Shown: positions 9,469-21,123, counted from the stretch's first letter. The stretch is 64,000 nt of DNA from Chlorobiaceae bacterium (GCA_013334225.1 JAAXXY010000011.1:1-64000), one strand, 5' to 3'. The notes: generated from the letters alone by a model not told the origin. Numbers and translations: made by a program.

Positions 9469-10551
9469 ATGAACAGTCCGCTGCCAAATATAATGGATTT
9501 GTCCCTCCGGGATTTGCAGAGTTCCCTCACATCTATGGGTGAACCAGCTTACCGGGCTCTCCAGACCCATCAATGGCTTTACCGTCATCATGTTTCGAGT
9601 TTCGATGAAATGACGATTCTGCCGCAGAGCCTGCGTAAAAAATTTGGCGAGGTATTTTCGATACAAAGCCCTGAAATAATAGATCATCAGGTATGCACCG
9701 AAGATGACTGCGATGCGCCGACTGAAAAAATTCTCCTGAGGCTCCCCGACAGCGAGTTGATTGAAGCGGTACTTATAGCTGCTCATGAACGAATGACGGC
9801 CTGCATATCTTCACAGGCCGGATGTCCGCTGCGATGCACTTTCTGTGCGACGGGCCGCATGGGGTTCAACAGAAACCTGAGCAGCGGGGAAATGACAGCC
9901 CAGGTATCTGCACTCAATTCCGTCGCTCTGAAACGTTCGGGAAAAACGATCACCAACATCGTCTTCATGGGAATGGGCGAACCCCTGCTCAATACCGAAA
10001 ATGTTATGGAAACGATAGAAAATCTCAGCAGAAGAAACTACAGCCCGAATCTCTCCCAGAAAAAAATTACGATATCAACGGTGGGAATAATCCCCGAGAT
10101 CCTCAGGATCGCAAATACCGGACTGAAAACTAAACTCGCGGTTTCCCTTCATGCAGCCGATCAGCAGAAACGTGAAGCTCTCATTCCTGTTGCCGCACGT
10201 CAGTACCCGCTTAAAGAACTCGGCAAAGCGCTCGCCGACTATACGGCAATAACGGGTACACCTGTCACGATCGTTTACATGCTTCTTGATGGTATCAACG
10301 ACTCACAGGAGGATGCAAAAAGACTTGCCAGATTTGCAAAAAGCTTTTTATGTAAAATTAATTTGATTGATTATAATCCAAACATTAATATAGAGTTCAG
10401 TCCCGTAAAGAGGGCTGCAAGCGACATGTTTCAGAGATATCTTATTGATTCCGGACTGCATGTTACTGTCAGAAAAAGCTATGGCACTACTATAAATGCA
10501 GCTTGCGGACAACTGGCAACGACTGTCCGAGATAACCGTATTAATCATTAA
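9469..10551 (+). CDS. rlmN: 23S rRNA/tRNA (adenine-C2)-methyltransferase RlmN
   Basis: A 360-aa radical-SAM methyltransferase that methylates C2 of A2503 in 23S rRNA (and A37 of some tRNAs) through a methyl-cysteine intermediate. The radical-SAM cluster motif is CPLRCTFCATG, preceded by SSQAG; the family motif FMGMGEPLLN follows, and the C-terminal acceptor cysteine is in SYGTTINAACGQL. The opening with SLRDLQSSLTSMGEPAYRALQTHQWLY is the usual N-terminal helical domain. It is the first gene of a plus-strand group and is followed 14 nt later by a hypothetical gene. Confidence 0.95.
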   Translation: MNSPLPNIMDLSLRDLQSSLTSMGEPAYRALQTHQWLYRHHVSSFDEMTILPQSLRKKFGEVFSIQSPEIIDHQVCTEDDCDAPTEKILLRLPDSELIEAVLIAAHERMTACISSQAGCPLRCTFCATGRMGFNRNLSSGEMTAQVSALNSVALKRSGKTITNIVFMGMGEPLLNTENVMETIENLSRRNYSPNLSQKKITISTVGIIPEILRIANTGLKTKLAVSLHAADQQKREALIPVAARQYPLKELGKALADYTAITGTPVTIVYMLLDGINDSQEDAKRLARFAKSFLCKINLIDYNPNINIEFSPVKRAASDMFQRYLIDSGLHVTVRKSYGTTINAACGQLATTVRDNRINH

Positions 10552-10565
10552 CCGGTTCAATAATC

Positions 10566-12006
<1,441 letters not shown>

Positions 12007-12032
12007 TCAATCAGGAAAACCCTTATCAGTTG

Positions 12033-12061
12033 AAAAGTCAGTGCGAGGCACTGACTTTTTT
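12033..12061 (+). terminator. intrinsic terminator after adk
   Basis: The inverted repeat AAGTCAGTGC-gag-GCACTGACTT is perfect and is followed directly by a run of T. It lies between the adk stop and the priA start and should end the rlmN-adk transcript, leaving priA with its own promoter or with readthrough. Confidence 0.85.
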
Positions 12062-12072
12062 CTTTCATCGAC

Positions 12073-14505
12073 ATGCTTGCTCAGATAGTATCAGAAAAAT
12101 TCATGAGGGGTGAACCTTGCAATGTAATGGTTTCACCACCTTTTGATGAGAAAATCCGGACAGGAAGTATGGTCATTCTTTCATCATGCAAAGGAAAGGG
12201 GACATTTTCTGTAGGTTATGTCATCGATACTGCGCCCGGTTATACGACGGAGGCTTCCGGACTTGAACTATCAGACGTGCTTCATGACGGGTTTCCGGTT
12301 CTAACCAGTTCGCTCATCATGCTCTCCGCCTGGATGGCCGATTACTATTTCGCAAGAAGAATCGAAACAATTGAAGCACTTATCCCCGCTGCCGTAAGGA
12401 CGACAATTCACGATATTGTCGAGCTGACTGCGTTCGAACTGAATGCCGACAAGCAAAAAATCATCAACACTGCCCTTCGACGTTCGATCATGCAGCTGAT
12501 GGTCAGGGAAAAAAGACTGACCGTCATGCAGCTGCAGAGAAAGCTCGGGAAAAAACAGTTGTACCAGACCCTCTCCGAGCTTGAAAGAGGGGGATATCTC
12601 GTGATGAAAAAGAAATTCTCTTTGACCAAACCAAAACTGAAAATTGCCTACCGGCTGAGCACGCCATTACCTGAAAATATTGAAACCTCTCTTTCTGCCG
12701 CCCCGAAGCAGCTTGAAGCCTTGCTGACACTTTCCGGTATGGAAGAACGTTGCTGTTTTTATGAAAAAACAGGCTGCTCGAGGGATATTCTGAATGCCCT
12801 TGTCAAAAAAGGGCTGTTAGAAAAAGTACCGGTCGAAGTGAAAAGTAATTTCTCGACAGGTTTCACTGAAAAAGCAGCTGCGCCGAAAAAACCGACTGCA
12901 GCTCAGAGTCAATTGCTTGAACAGCTTAGAGCCGCAGTTGAAAAAAATGAATACAAAACCTTTCTGCTGCATGGAGTTACCGGAAGCGGAAAAACCCTGG
13001 TCTACATCGAGCTTCTCAAAACCGTTCTGGCGTCAGGAAAAACAGCTATCGTTCTTGTTCCCGAAATAGCGCTGACCCCGCAAACCGCAGCACGTTTCAG
13101 GGAACACTTCCATGATGATATCACAATCATGCACAGCGGCATGAACAACCAGGAAAAGTATGACGCATGGCATGCCCTGCGGTACGGAAAAACAAAAATA
13201 GCCCTCGGCGCACGATCGACGGTTTTCGCTCCGCTCGAAAACATCGGGGCAATCATCGTTGACGAAGAACATGACAGTGCATACAAGCAGGACCGGCATC
13301 CCCGTTACCATGCCAGGGACACTGCAGTCATGAGAGCGATGTTCAGCAAAGCGATCTGTGTGCTCGGATCAGCTACCCCCTCTTTCGAATCGTACAACAA
13401 TACCATAAACAGCAAGTATACACTGCTCTCCCTCACGGAAAGAATCGACGGAGCGAAAATGCCGGTTATCAGGATGATCAGCATGAAAGACGCTCCAAAG
13501 GCTTCCGCATCGATTTCAGATCTGCTCTACCGGCAGATCGCCTTGCGCCTTGAACACAAGGAACAGGTTATTCTTCTTCAGAACAGACGAGGTTTTTCCG
13601 GAAGCATTTTCTGTCTATCATGTGGTCATATACCCGTATGCAGTTTCTGCAATATCCCCCTGGTCTATCATGCTTCGAAAAAACACCTTCGCTGTCATTA
13701 CTGTGGGCATACCATTGCTTACAAGGCATCCTGTTCCAGGTGCTCCTCCCCTGACATCTACTTCAAGGGCAGTGGAACGGAACGTATAGAGGAAGAACTG
13801 AGCACTCTCTTTCCGGGAGAAAAAGTACTGCGCATGGATGTTGACACCACTTCAAAAAAAGGAGCTCACGGCCGAATTCTCCGGGAATTTCAGGAGGGAA
13901 CGGCAAGCATTCTCCTCGGTACCCAGATGGTTTCCAAAGGGCTCGATTTTCCATCAGTGACCATGGTCGGTGTGCTTCTTGCCGACATCGGCCTCAACAT
14001 CCCCGATTTCAGGGCTTCTGAAAGAATATTTTCTCTCCTGACCCAGGTTGCGGGACGCGCCGGCAGATCTTCAAAACCGGGAGAAGTGTTCCTGCAGGTT
14101 TATAATACGGAAAACGATGTTTTCCCGGCGATCCTCCATGGCAGTTATGAAGAGTTTTTCCACAGGGAATCAGCTATCAGGAGACATCTGAACTATCCTC
14201 CTGCAACACGACTTATCAAATTCGAATGCTCTTCTCCTGATGAAAAAGCGGCTGAATCTGCAGCAGGATTCTGCGCAGAAACACTCGTTCATCATCTTTT
14301 ACCCGGCAAAGCCTCCATTCTCGGACCCGCACCTGCCGGCATCGCGAAACTCAGGGGCAGGTTTCGATACCATGTTCTGATGAAGCTCGCCGAAGGCAAG
14401 CTTTCACCTCTGTTCATCAGGGAGATGAGCGACAGTATAAGTGCGCGTTACCGCAAACAAGATCTTCTTTTCTCAATCGATGTCGATCCCCTGAACCTGA
14501 TGTAA
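12073..14505 (+). CDS. priA: primosomal helicase PriA
   Basis: An 810-aa superfamily 2 3'-to-5' helicase that reloads the replisome at stalled forks. Walker A GVTGSGKT near residue 305, DEEH box in IIVDEEHDSAYKQDRHPRYHARD, helicase motif III GSATPSFES, and the zinc-binding insertion with paired cysteines CLSCGHIPVCSFC ... CHYCGHT ... CSRCSSPD. Motifs V and VI are seen as LGTQMVSKGLDF and QVAGRAGRSSKPG. Length is slightly above the E. coli protein. The N-terminal DNA 3'-end-binding domain is less conserved but present. Confidence 0.96.
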   Translation: MLAQIVSEKFMRGEPCNVMVSPPFDEKIRTGSMVILSSCKGKGTFSVGYVIDTAPGYTTEASGLELSDVLHDGFPVLTSSLIMLSAWMADYYFARRIETIEALIPAAVRTTIHDIVELTAFELNADKQKIINTALRRSIMQLMVREKRLTVMQLQRKLGKKQLYQTLSELERGGYLVMKKKFSLTKPKLKIAYRLSTPLPENIETSLSAAPKQLEALLTLSGMEERCCFYEKTGCSRDILNALVKKGLLEKVPVEVKSNFSTGFTEKAAAPKKPTAAQSQLLEQLRAAVEKNEYKTFLLHGVTGSGKTLVYIELLKTVLASGKTAIVLVPEIALTPQTAARFREHFHDDITIMHSGMNNQEKYDAWHALRYGKTKIALGARSTVFAPLENIGAIIVDEEHDSAYKQDRHPRYHARDTAVMRAMFSKAICVLGSATPSFESYNNTINSKYTLLSLTERIDGAKMPVIRMISMKDAPKASASISDLLYRQIALRLEHKEQVILLQNRRGFSGSIFCLSCGHIPVCSFCNIPLVYHASKKHLRCHYCGHTIAYKASCSRCSSPDIYFKGSGTERIEEELSTLFPGEKVLRMDVDTTSKKGAHGRILREFQEGTASILLGTQMVSKGLDFPSVTMVGVLLADIGLNIPDFRASERIFSLLTQVAGRAGRSSKPGEVFLQVYNTENDVFPAILHGSYEEFFHRESAIRRHLNYPPATRLIKFECSSPDEKAAESAAGFCAETLVHHLLPGKASILGPAPAGIAKLRGRFRYHVLMKLAEGKLSPLFIREMSDSISARYRKQDLLFSIDVDPLNLM

Positions 14506-14617
14506 GAGGACCAGGCTGTCCGGTTAGTTCACACAACTGCAGGACGCTTGCTTTCGATAAAATTGCATATATTCTTACTGGAACAAGAGTGGTCCTGCAT
14601 CATTTAATTACTGTTTT

Positions 14618-15121
14618 ATGACGGCAGCATTTCAATGGACAAGGGAATCGATAAAGCAATCCCCATTAAAAACCGCAGGAATAAGTATTTTTCTGATTCT
14701 CCGGTATGTCTTCGTTATTTTTTTCCTTTACGGGTTCTGGTTTAAACTCGTGAAAGGCTGGCTCTGGACAGACCTTATGTACGGCTACTTCACGAAAAGG
14801 TTCGCCGAGTTACCTCCAGGTTCTTTCCAGGCACAGTATCTCGAACATTTCGCCATTCCACTGGCATTGCCGATTGCATGGGTTGTCACCATCGGTGAGC
14901 TCATAATAGGAGTTTGCCTTGCACTCGGTATTGCCACGAGGGCAAATGCCGCCTTTGCACTGTTTCTTGTCCTGAACTTTGCGGCAGGTGGTTTTTATAA
15001 CCTGACACTACCCCCATTTATGGTTTTTTCTTTATTGATGATGGTTTTCCCTTCCGGCCACTGGTTGGGACTCGATGGAAAACTGAACAAAAAATACCCT
15101 GATTCGATCTGGTTCAGATAA
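14618..15121 (+). CDS. DoxX-family membrane protein
   Basis: A 167-aa integral membrane protein with about four hydrophobic helices: ILRYVFVIFFLYGFWF, the segment around LALPIAWVVTIGELIIGVCLALG, ANAAFALFLVLNFAAGGF, and MVFSLLMMVFP. The pattern, including the glycine/glutamate in TIGELIIGVCLALGI, matches the DoxX family. DoxX was described as a subunit of thiosulfate:quinone oxidoreductase in Acidianus, which would be attractive in a sulfur oxidiser, but most family members have no proven function and no DoxA partner is visible here. It ends 3 nt before the TPR gene. Confidence 0.75.
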   Translation: MTAAFQWTRESIKQSPLKTAGISIFLILRYVFVIFFLYGFWFKLVKGWLWTDLMYGYFTKRFAELPPGSFQAQYLEHFAIPLALPIAWVVTIGELIIGVCLALGIATRANAAFALFLVLNFAAGGFYNLTLPPFMVFSLLMMVFPSGHWLGLDGKLNKKYPDSIWFR

Positions 15122-15124
15122 GCA

Positions 15125-15946
15125 ATGATGCATAATCTTATCGGCAACCGCATCCCACGCGGAGCGCAAATCGTTCTTTTTTCAGTCCTGTTTACTGTGT
15201 CATTATTTTTGTTTTTCCCTGCACTTCACGCTGAAACGGAAAAAAATCTCTCTGCTCTCGAGCTTGCGGAAAAAGCATTCTGGAACCTGAACTACCGTAA
15301 AGCTGACTCCATTTACATCGCAGAACTGGCCAGAAGTCCCGGAAATGCCGAACTTTACTGGAAAAAAGCGAGAACGGAGGTCTCCATTGCAGAATCGGAT
15401 GACTACGACAAAAAAGAGGCCCGCATGCGGGATTACCGCCAGGCTGAGGAGCATGCACGAAAAAGCATCAGCCTCGACAGTACAAGCTCGAAAGGGCATG
15501 CATGGCTTGCCGCTTCTCTTGGAATCATGGCGGACAATGTCGGCTCGAAGGAAAAACTGAGACGGGCCAATGAAGTCAAACGGGAACTCGACATTGCATT
15601 ACGCATTAACCCGCATGACGAAACGGCGTTATCGATTCTCGGTTCCTACTACAAGGAAGCGGCGAATATCGGCTGGTTACAGCGATTACTCGGCAATACC
15701 TTTGTCGGGAAAATGCCTGAAGGAAATATCCAGCTCGCGGAAAAAGCGTTCAGGAAAGCAATTCTGGCTGACCCGAGGATCATAAGAAATTACCATGAAC
15801 TTGGCTTGCTACTGCTTGAAAATGACCGGAAAGCGGAAGCGGTTCCCCTCCTTAAAATGGCACTCGATAAACCAGTCCTGTTCGCAAGCGACAGAAGACG
15901 GCTGGAGGAAATTCGCCAGTCACTGAAAAAGCTTTCGAATGAATAG
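15125..15946 (+). CDS. periplasmic TPR-repeat protein
   Basis: A 273-aa protein with a cleavable signal peptide (hydrophobic core IVLFSVLFTVSLFLFFPA, likely cleavage after ALHA) followed by tetratricopeptide-like helices covering almost the entire mature part. The repeats ALELAEKAFWNLNYRKADSIY, YRQAEEHARKSISLDS and LAEKAFRKAILADPRIIRNYHELGLLLLEN can be read directly. The overall arrangement recalls the RMD/TPR proteins found in Chlorobi and Bacteroidota. Probably a periplasmic scaffold; no enzyme motif. It follows the DoxX gene almost without gap. Confidence 0.75.
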   Translation: MMHNLIGNRIPRGAQIVLFSVLFTVSLFLFFPALHAETEKNLSALELAEKAFWNLNYRKADSIYIAELARSPGNAELYWKKARTEVSIAESDDYDKKEARMRDYRQAEEHARKSISLDSTSSKGHAWLAASLGIMADNVGSKEKLRRANEVKRELDIALRINPHDETALSILGSYYKEAANIGWLQRLLGNTFVGKMPEGNIQLAEKAFRKAILADPRIIRNYHELGLLLLENDRKAEAVPLLKMALDKPVLFASDRRRLEEIRQSLKKLSNE

Positions 15947-15994
15947 ACTGAAGTCCGTATTGAAACGATATATGGCGGGAACAGAACTGCAATG

Positions 15995-16162
15995 TTATCA
16001 CTCCGGCAGAAATAAGCCGCAAATAAATTCTGAAGACGGATTCTTCGCTTCGCCATCCATGAACAACTACTGCTTTCAGTATATTCACTGACCAAATTTT
16101 ACTGATTTATTGTTCATGTTCCGTGTGCGGAAGCGGCCGGATACGGGGAACTCAGAATGACA
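15995..16162 (-). repeat. copy of the TTATTRCTCCGG dispersed element (truncated, carrying the extra module)
   Basis: Read on the minus strand this copy shows TGTCATTCTGAG, then a segment of about 105 bases that is also present inside the 37-kb copy (CATGAACAACAAATCAGT-like, ...TTTTGGTCAGTGAATAT), then GAAGAATCC and a terminus resembling CTTATTTCTGCCGGAGTGATAA. The central hairpin and the half between GGATTCTTC and the terminal repeat seen in other copies are missing. It lies downstream of the TPR gene and explains the similarity between the track ORFs at 15790 and 37235. Confidence 0.75.
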
Positions 16163-16238
16163 GGAACAAGGAGTTTGTTCAGAAAAAAGTTGATACTCTT
16201 GATCACCGGATTAATAAACTGATGCAGTCCCGGGACTC

Positions 16239-16691
16239 CTATTGCCTGCCTTTACCCGCAATCCCGAGAAGCGCCCTGACACCAAGTTGGTAGCTCTCAA
16301 ACCCGAACCCGCTGATAATACCGCTGCATACAGCGGAAATAACCGATTTGTGACGGAACTCCTCACGGGCGTAAATATTGGACAGATGCACCTCGACAAC
16401 AGGTATGCTCACCGCGCTGATAGCGTCGCGAAGAGCGATCGAGTAGTGGGTGAAAGCCCCGGCATTGAGAATGACGCCGGTGAAACCACCTCGATCTTCA
16501 CAGGCAAAGAGCTTCTCGAGCAGAGCGCCTTCATATTCCGATTGAAAAAATTCGAAGGAAATATCCGGAAAACTGTCTGAAAGCGACCTGTTGATATCTT
16601 CAAGAGTTCTGTAACCGTAAACCTGCGGTTCACGTTTTCCAAGCCTCGACAAATTCGGGCCGTTGAGAACAAGAATCGATGTTAAGCTCAT
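16239..16691 (-). CDS. aroQ: type II 3-dehydroquinate dehydratase
   Basis: A 150-aa enzyme of the shikimate pathway that dehydrates 3-dehydroquinate to 3-dehydroshikimate. Type II motifs: LVLNGPNLSRLGKREPQVYG with the catalytic arginine and tyrosine, the NAGAFTHYSIALRDAI helix, and VEVHLSNIYAREEFRHKSVIS with the catalytic histidine. Dodecameric cytosolic enzyme. It is the last gene of the DUF3109-rpoN-hslV-hslU-aroQ run, 23 nt after hslU. Confidence 0.95.
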   Translation of the reverse strand: MSLTSILVLNGPNLSRLGKREPQVYGYRTLEDINRSLSDSFPDISFEFFQSEYEGALLEKLFACEDRGGFTGVILNAGAFTHYSIALRDAISAVSIPVVEVHLSNIYAREEFRHKSVISAVCSGIISGFGFESYQLGVRALLGIAGKGRQ

Positions 16692-16714
16692 CTTTGCGAT
16701 CGGGACTGACTAAG

Positions 16715-18187
16715 TTACAGGATATACCGGCTGAGATCCCTGTCTTCGACCACATGGTTCAGTTTTTCCTTCACCATGCTTTCATCGATCTCGACCTGCT
16801 GATCGGAATAATTCTCCGGGATATTGAACATCAGTTCTTCAAGAAGCGTTGTCATGATGGTATGCAGACGCCTTGCGCCGATGTTCTCGACTGTTTCATT
16901 GACACGGGCTGCAGTCCTTGCGATCTGACGAATTGCTCCTTCGGTGAAAGTAAGGTCAACCCCTTCCGTTGCAAGTAATGCTGTATACTGCTTGATCAGG
17001 GCATTCCTGGGCTGCGTGAGAATCAGGAAAAAATCCTCTTCAGTGAGGCTTTTCAGCTCAACACGGATCGGGAACCTTCCCTGCAGTTCCGGTATGAGAT
17101 CAGAAGGCTTCGCCACATGGAAAGCGCCTGAAGCAATGAACAGGACATGGTCGGTTTTTACGATACCATATTTCGTGGCAACATTGGAACCCTCCACAAT
17201 CGGAAGAAGATCGCGTTGCACCCCTTCCCTGCTGACGTCGGGACCTTTGCTGCCGGCCCCGGTAGAGGCAGAAGCAATTTTATCTATCTCGTCGATAAAA
17301 ACAATGCCGGACTGCTCGACCTTGTTGATGGCTTCCTTCACAACACTATCCATGTCGATGAGCTTCTGGACTTCTTCGTGTTCAAGCAGCTTTCTTGCTT
17401 CGGCAATGGTAACTCTTCTTTTTTTGCGTTTCTTTGGCAATCCGCTCATAAGGTCCTGCATGATCCCGCCTATTTCCTCCATCTGCCCGAGGGGGCCGAG
17501 TATCTGCATCATCCCTCCGGGAGCGTCGCTCGATATATCAAGTTCGATCTGACGATCTTCGAGCTTTCCGCTGCGTAAACGCTCGCGCATCTTCTGGCGG
17601 CTCCGCCGGTTTATCTCTACAGAAGGGTCCTGTTCCTCGCCGGATACAGAAACCAATGCCTGCTCATCTTCCTGCTGTACCTCTTCCTCCCGGGACGCGA
17701 CAGGCGGAAGAAGGATATCGAGCAGCCTGTCCTCGACAAGCTGCTCGGCTTTTTCAAGGACTTCTTCCGATTTCTCGCTCCTGACCATCGCAACGGACTG
17801 ATCGACGAGATCACGGATCATGGATTCCACATCACGGCCTACATAACCCACCTCGGTAAATTTCGACGCCTCGACCTTCACGAAAGGTGCTCTGGCCAGT
17901 TTTGCCAGCCTTCGTGCGATTTCTGTCTTGCCCACACCGGTAGGTCCGATCATGATGATGTTGTTCGGCATGATCTCATCGCGGAGCTCGTCACTTACGT
18001 TCTGACGGCGCAGTCTGTTACGAAGGGCAATTGCAACCGATTTTTTCGCGTCTTTCTGTCCGATGATATATTTGTCAAGTAACGAAACGATCTGATTTGG
18101 TGTAAGATTATTCTCGGCAATCGATCCTTTTCCTCCATTGGAAGTTTCGTCTCTGACTAAAAGATTTGACTCTTTGGTTATACTCAT
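16715..18187 (-). CDS. hslU: ATP-dependent protease ATPase subunit HslU
   Basis: A 490-aa AAA+ unfoldase that feeds the HslV peptidase. Opening [34 protein letters not shown], Walker [10 protein letters not shown], pore motif [10 protein letters not shown], Walker [12 protein letters not shown] and the C-terminal tail ending SRYIL that docks into HslV. The intermediate (I) domain is longer than in E. coli HslU and contains a Q/E-rich acidic stretch, which accounts for the extra length. The gene starts 86 nt after hslV. Confidence 0.96.
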   Translation of the reverse strand: MSITKESNLLVRDETSNGGKGSIAENNLTPNQIVSLLDKYIIGQKDAKKSVAIALRNRLRRQNVSDELRDEIMPNNIIMIGPTGVGKTEIARRLAKLARAPFVKVEASKFTEVGYVGRDVESMIRDLVDQSVAMVRSEKSEEVLEKAEQLVEDRLLDILLPPVASREEEVQQEDEQALVSVSGEEQDPSVEINRRSRQKMRERLRSGKLEDRQIELDISSDAPGGMMQILGPLGQMEEIGGIMQDLMSGLPKKRKKRRVTIAEARKLLEHEEVQKLIDMDSVVKEAINKVEQSGIVFIDEIDKIASASTGAGSKGPDVSREGVQRDLLPIVEGSNVATKYGIVKTDHVLFIASGAFHVAKPSDLIPELQGRFPIRVELKSLTEEDFFLILTQPRNALIKQYTALLATEGVDLTFTEGAIRQIARTAARVNETVENIGARRLHTIMTTLLEELMFNIPENYSDQQVEIDESMVKEKLNHVVEDRDLSRYIL

Positions 18188-18273
18188 TGCAATTAGTTTG
18201 TAATTACCTCAAAACAGTTGAAGAGGGTCAGTTCCTCCTGCAGACGAACTGCAAGCAGATCTTACCGGTACAT

Positions 18274-18822
18274 TCAAACCTCTTCAACTACAATATGATC
18301 GTTTGTATAAATACAGATATCCGCAGCTATCTTCAAACTTTCATGGACGATATCTTTTGCGGAAAGCCCTGAATGTTTCATCAGTGAGCGGGCAGCAGCA
18401 AGAGCATACATACTCCCGCTGCCTATGGCGACAATTCCGTCTTCAGGCTCGATGACATCGCCGGTTCCGGAAATAATCAGGGCCCTGTCGTTACTGACAA
18501 TGGCAAGCATGGCTTCAAGACGCCGAAGGTACTTGTCGGTTCTCCAGTCTTTGGCAAGTTCTACCGCTGCCCGGTCGAGCTTGCCGTTGAAGGCTTCAAG
18601 TTTCTCCTCGAACCTGTCGAGCAGCGTCACCGCATCTGCAGTAGCTCCTGCAAAACCGGTGACATATTTCCCCTGATACACCCTTCTTATCTTGCGGGTT
18701 GAATGCTTGAGCACCGTATTGCCGAGCGTCATCTGCCCGTCACTGCCAAGCGCGGCTGAACCGTCCCTTATAACACCGATAACCGTTGTTGAACGGACCC
18801 GGGGTTTCTGATCTTTTTTCAT
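18274..18822 (-). CDS. hslV: ATP-dependent protease peptidase subunit HslV
   Basis: A 182-aa proteasome-like N-terminal threonine peptidase. The short propeptide [11 protein letters not shown] precedes the catalytic [37 protein letters not shown] and [15 protein letters not shown] are family landmarks. It assembles as a double hexamer capped by HslU to degrade misfolded and regulatory proteins. The gene begins 3 nt after the rpoN stop codon, so expression is probably coupled to sigma-54. Confidence 0.96.
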   Translation of the reverse strand: MKKDQKPRVRSTTVIGVIRDGSAALGSDGQMTLGNTVLKHSTRKIRRVYQGKYVTGFAGATADAVTLLDRFEEKLEAFNGKLDRAAVELAKDWRTDKYLRRLEAMLAIVSNDRALIISGTGDVIEPEDGIVAIGSGSMYALAAARSLMKHSGLSAKDIVHESLKIAADICIYTNDHIVVEEV

Positions 18823-18825
18823 AAA

Positions 18826-20277
18826 CTAAAATATTTTTCTTCTTAGCCTTGCAACAGGAATATGCATTTGTTCCCGATATTTTGCTACTGTTCTTCTGGC
18901 TATTCGAATGCCTTTTTTAAGTAATAATTCGGTAAGACTGTCATCACTGAGGGGATTTTCAGGATTTTCGGAACCGACCATTTCAACAATATACTGCCTG
19001 ATGATTTTGCTCGACAAATCCTCACCCTCTTCAGTTGACAAACCGCTGCCGAAAAAATATTTCAGCTCGAACACACCGAAGCGGGTCTGAACATATTTTC
19101 CATTCGCTGCCCGGCTGATCGTCGAAATATCGAGCCCTGTATCGGCTGCGATCGTTTTCATGCCAAGCGGCACAAGACGGTCGGGACCGGAGACAAAAAA
19201 CTCATATTGCCTTTTCATCAGTGCTTCAATAACCTTGATGAGGGTTTGACGCCGCGCTTCGATTGCACTGATGAATTCGCCCGCTTTCTGCAGGTTCTGA
19301 CGGATAAACTGTTTTTCCTCTTTCGGTGCTTTCCTGTTTTTCAGCAGACTCTGATAACGGTCGGAAACCTTTACCGACAGGGAACTTCTGTCGTTAAGAA
19401 CAGCAGTCAGTTCATTGTTTTCGTAGGTGACGATGAAATCGGGTGTAACGTAATGACCTCCCTCATCCTGAAAGATGCCGGGATGAGGATCGAGACTTGT
19501 TATAGCGGCAAGCGCCTCTTCAACCTGTTCGGCAGGTTCTCCGATTTTTCTCATGAACCGCTCAAATCTCCTGTGAAGGAAATCATCGAAATGATCATGC
19601 AGGATTCTGTATGCGATTTCGTATGTTTTTTTCCCGTAACGGCCCTCTCCCGCCTTGAGCTGAATAAGAAGCCTCCCCTGCAAATTCCTTGCAGCTATTC
19701 CCGGCGGATCGAGAAAACGGATTTTCTGAAGCATGGACTCGAACTCTTTTCTGCTGACCTCGATATCTTCGAGCGAGAGGCTTTCTATGATGACCTCATC
19801 TTTCTCAGTGAGATACTCATCGTTATCGAGGTTGCCGAGGATTTCAATCGCTATGCGTATTTCACGCAGTCCTATGCCTTCCTGCAAGGCAAGTTGCTTG
19901 AGCAGTGTTTCATGAAAACTGTCATGCTGGACAGCCTGGAAAAAACGCTCCTTCGGAGAATTGTCATACGAGAAGCTCATCCTCCCGTCTGGATTTTCAC
20001 CTGGCAATCTCTCTTCCCGACGTTCGTTAAGGGTACTTTTCCTGAAACGGTCAACAGAATCGAACATGTCCTCATTCCCTGAACTTCCGGAATCCCCCTG
20101 ATTATCGGCAACGGTATCCCGGTGCGCTTCTTCGAGCTCAAGCAGCGGGTTTTCCTGTACCTCTTCATATATCCGCTGTTCAAGGTTCAACAGCGGCAGT
20201 TGAATGAGCTGACTGCTCAGGATCTGCTGTGCAGACAGCTGAGTCTTCTGTTTCTGTTGAAGTTTTATACCTGGCAT
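18826..20277 (-). CDS. rpoN: RNA polymerase sigma-54 factor
   Basis: I start the protein at MPGIKLQQKQKTQLSAQQ (483 aa); the track's 46 extra upstream codons lie inside the preceding gene. Region I is the glutamine/leucine-rich activator-interaction segment (QQILSSQLIQLPLLNLEQRI), region II is acidic (LELEEAHRDTVADNQGD), and region III contains the core-binding part, the HTH and the RpoN box ARRTVAKYREQ, which recognises the -24 element. The start overlaps the DUF3109 gene by 13 nt. Sigma-54 commonly serves nitrogen metabolism; no activator (bacterial enhancer-binding protein) is present in the window. Confidence 0.95.
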   Translation of the reverse strand: MPGIKLQQKQKTQLSAQQILSSQLIQLPLLNLEQRIYEEVQENPLLELEEAHRDTVADNQGDSGSSGNEDMFDSVDRFRKSTLNERREERLPGENPDGRMSFSYDNSPKERFFQAVQHDSFHETLLKQLALQEGIGLREIRIAIEILGNLDNDEYLTEKDEVIIESLSLEDIEVSRKEFESMLQKIRFLDPPGIAARNLQGRLLIQLKAGEGRYGKKTYEIAYRILHDHFDDFLHRRFERFMRKIGEPAEQVEEALAAITSLDPHPGIFQDEGGHYVTPDFIVTYENNELTAVLNDRSSLSVKVSDRYQSLLKNRKAPKEEKQFIRQNLQKAGEFISAIEARRQTLIKVIEALMKRQYEFFVSGPDRLVPLGMKTIAADTGLDISTISRAANGKYVQTRFGVFELKYFFGSGLSTEEGEDLSSKIIRQYIVEMVGSENPENPLSDDSLTELLLKKGIRIARRTVAKYREQMHIPVARLRRKIF

Positions 20278-20849
20278 TTCTTCTTGGGGGAAGAATCGAC
20301 AAAAAGTCTCATATTCATAAACCACTCGGTTCCATACAACTCCTCGAGGGCATGACGCACATAATCGACAAGACGTAACTGCTGCATCTTTCCCTTTTCC
20401 ACCCCATGACGGCACATTGCATGTTTTTCATAAACAAGATAGTCCAAACCAAACTTTTTTCTTACGCGAATGGGAAACAATCTGCATGAAACCGGCTTGT
20501 CAAAATGACAATTCCCTTCGCGAAACGCTATTTCAACGGCACAGAAGGTAATGCCGTCCTTGATGCAGCTGAATACACACTCCTTTTTCCCGATCGTCAT
20601 GGTATATGCCCTTCCCTGATAAACCTCGATACCGCCATGCCGCCGGAAATGTTTACGGTTTTTTTCCGGAAGCATCCTGACCAGTTCCTCGGAAGGATTA
20701 CTGAAAAGCTCGACTTCTTCTTCAGCAAGAGGGGCTCCCAGTTCCCCTTCGACACAGCAGCACCCGTTGCATAAATCAAGATCGCACATAAAAAAAGCTT
20801 CCAGAAGCTCTTTGTCCACCAGAACATTTCCAACAGAAACAAGTGACAT
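20265..20849 (-). CDS. DUF3109 family cysteine-rich protein
   Basis: A 194-aa protein matching DUF3109: an N-terminal cysteine cluster FMCDLDLCNGCCCVEGELGAPL and further conserved cysteines in CVFSCIKDGITFCAVE and PVSCRLFPIRV. The related YkgJ/Fe-S oxidoreductase-like proteins bind metal with similar cysteine sets, so a zinc or Fe-S cluster is likely. No function is established. It heads the run leading into rpoN, which its coding region overlaps by 13 nt. Confidence 0.85.
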   Translation of the reverse strand: MSLVSVGNVLVDKELLEAFFMCDLDLCNGCCCVEGELGAPLAEEEVELFSNPSEELVRMLPEKNRKHFRRHGGIEVYQGRAYTMTIGKKECVFSCIKDGITFCAVEIAFREGNCHFDKPVSCRLFPIRVRKKFGLDYLVYEKHAMCRHGVEKGKMQQLRLVDYVRHALEELYGTEWFMNMRLFVDSSPKKKCQV

Positions 20850-20910
20850 GATAAACCCTTTTCTTTTATGCTTGCGGCATCAGTGATTTTTTCATAGCTA
20901 TAAATATAAT

Positions 20911-21123
20911 ATGAAAATGACGGCATATTCCTTTAACGGGATGCATGCAGAAATAGTTGTCAATCCACAGGAATTACCGATAAACGAAGAGACCGTTCCG
21001 GATATGAAAAGGAGACTGAAAAGCGGTATCGAAACCTCCATGGCATCGGCAGGAAATAATACCGGTCACTCGAATGGCCATTATCGGCCGCAATCAATCA
21101 GCGCGGCTTTATGTAACCAATAA
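20911..21123 (+). CDS. possible small hypothetical protein
   Basis: A 70-codon frame starting MKMTAYSFNGMHAEIVVNP. The first half reads like a real protein (strand followed by helix ETVPDMKRRLKSGIE), the last third (NNTGHSNGHYRPQS) looks low-complexity and overlaps a stem-loop. No Shine-Dalgarno sequence is obvious. It lies between the divergent DUF3109 gene and radA. No homolog recognised; treat as uncertain. Confidence 0.35.
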   Translation: MKMTAYSFNGMHAEIVVNPQELPINEETVPDMKRRLKSGIETSMASAGNNTGHSNGHYRPQSISAALCNQ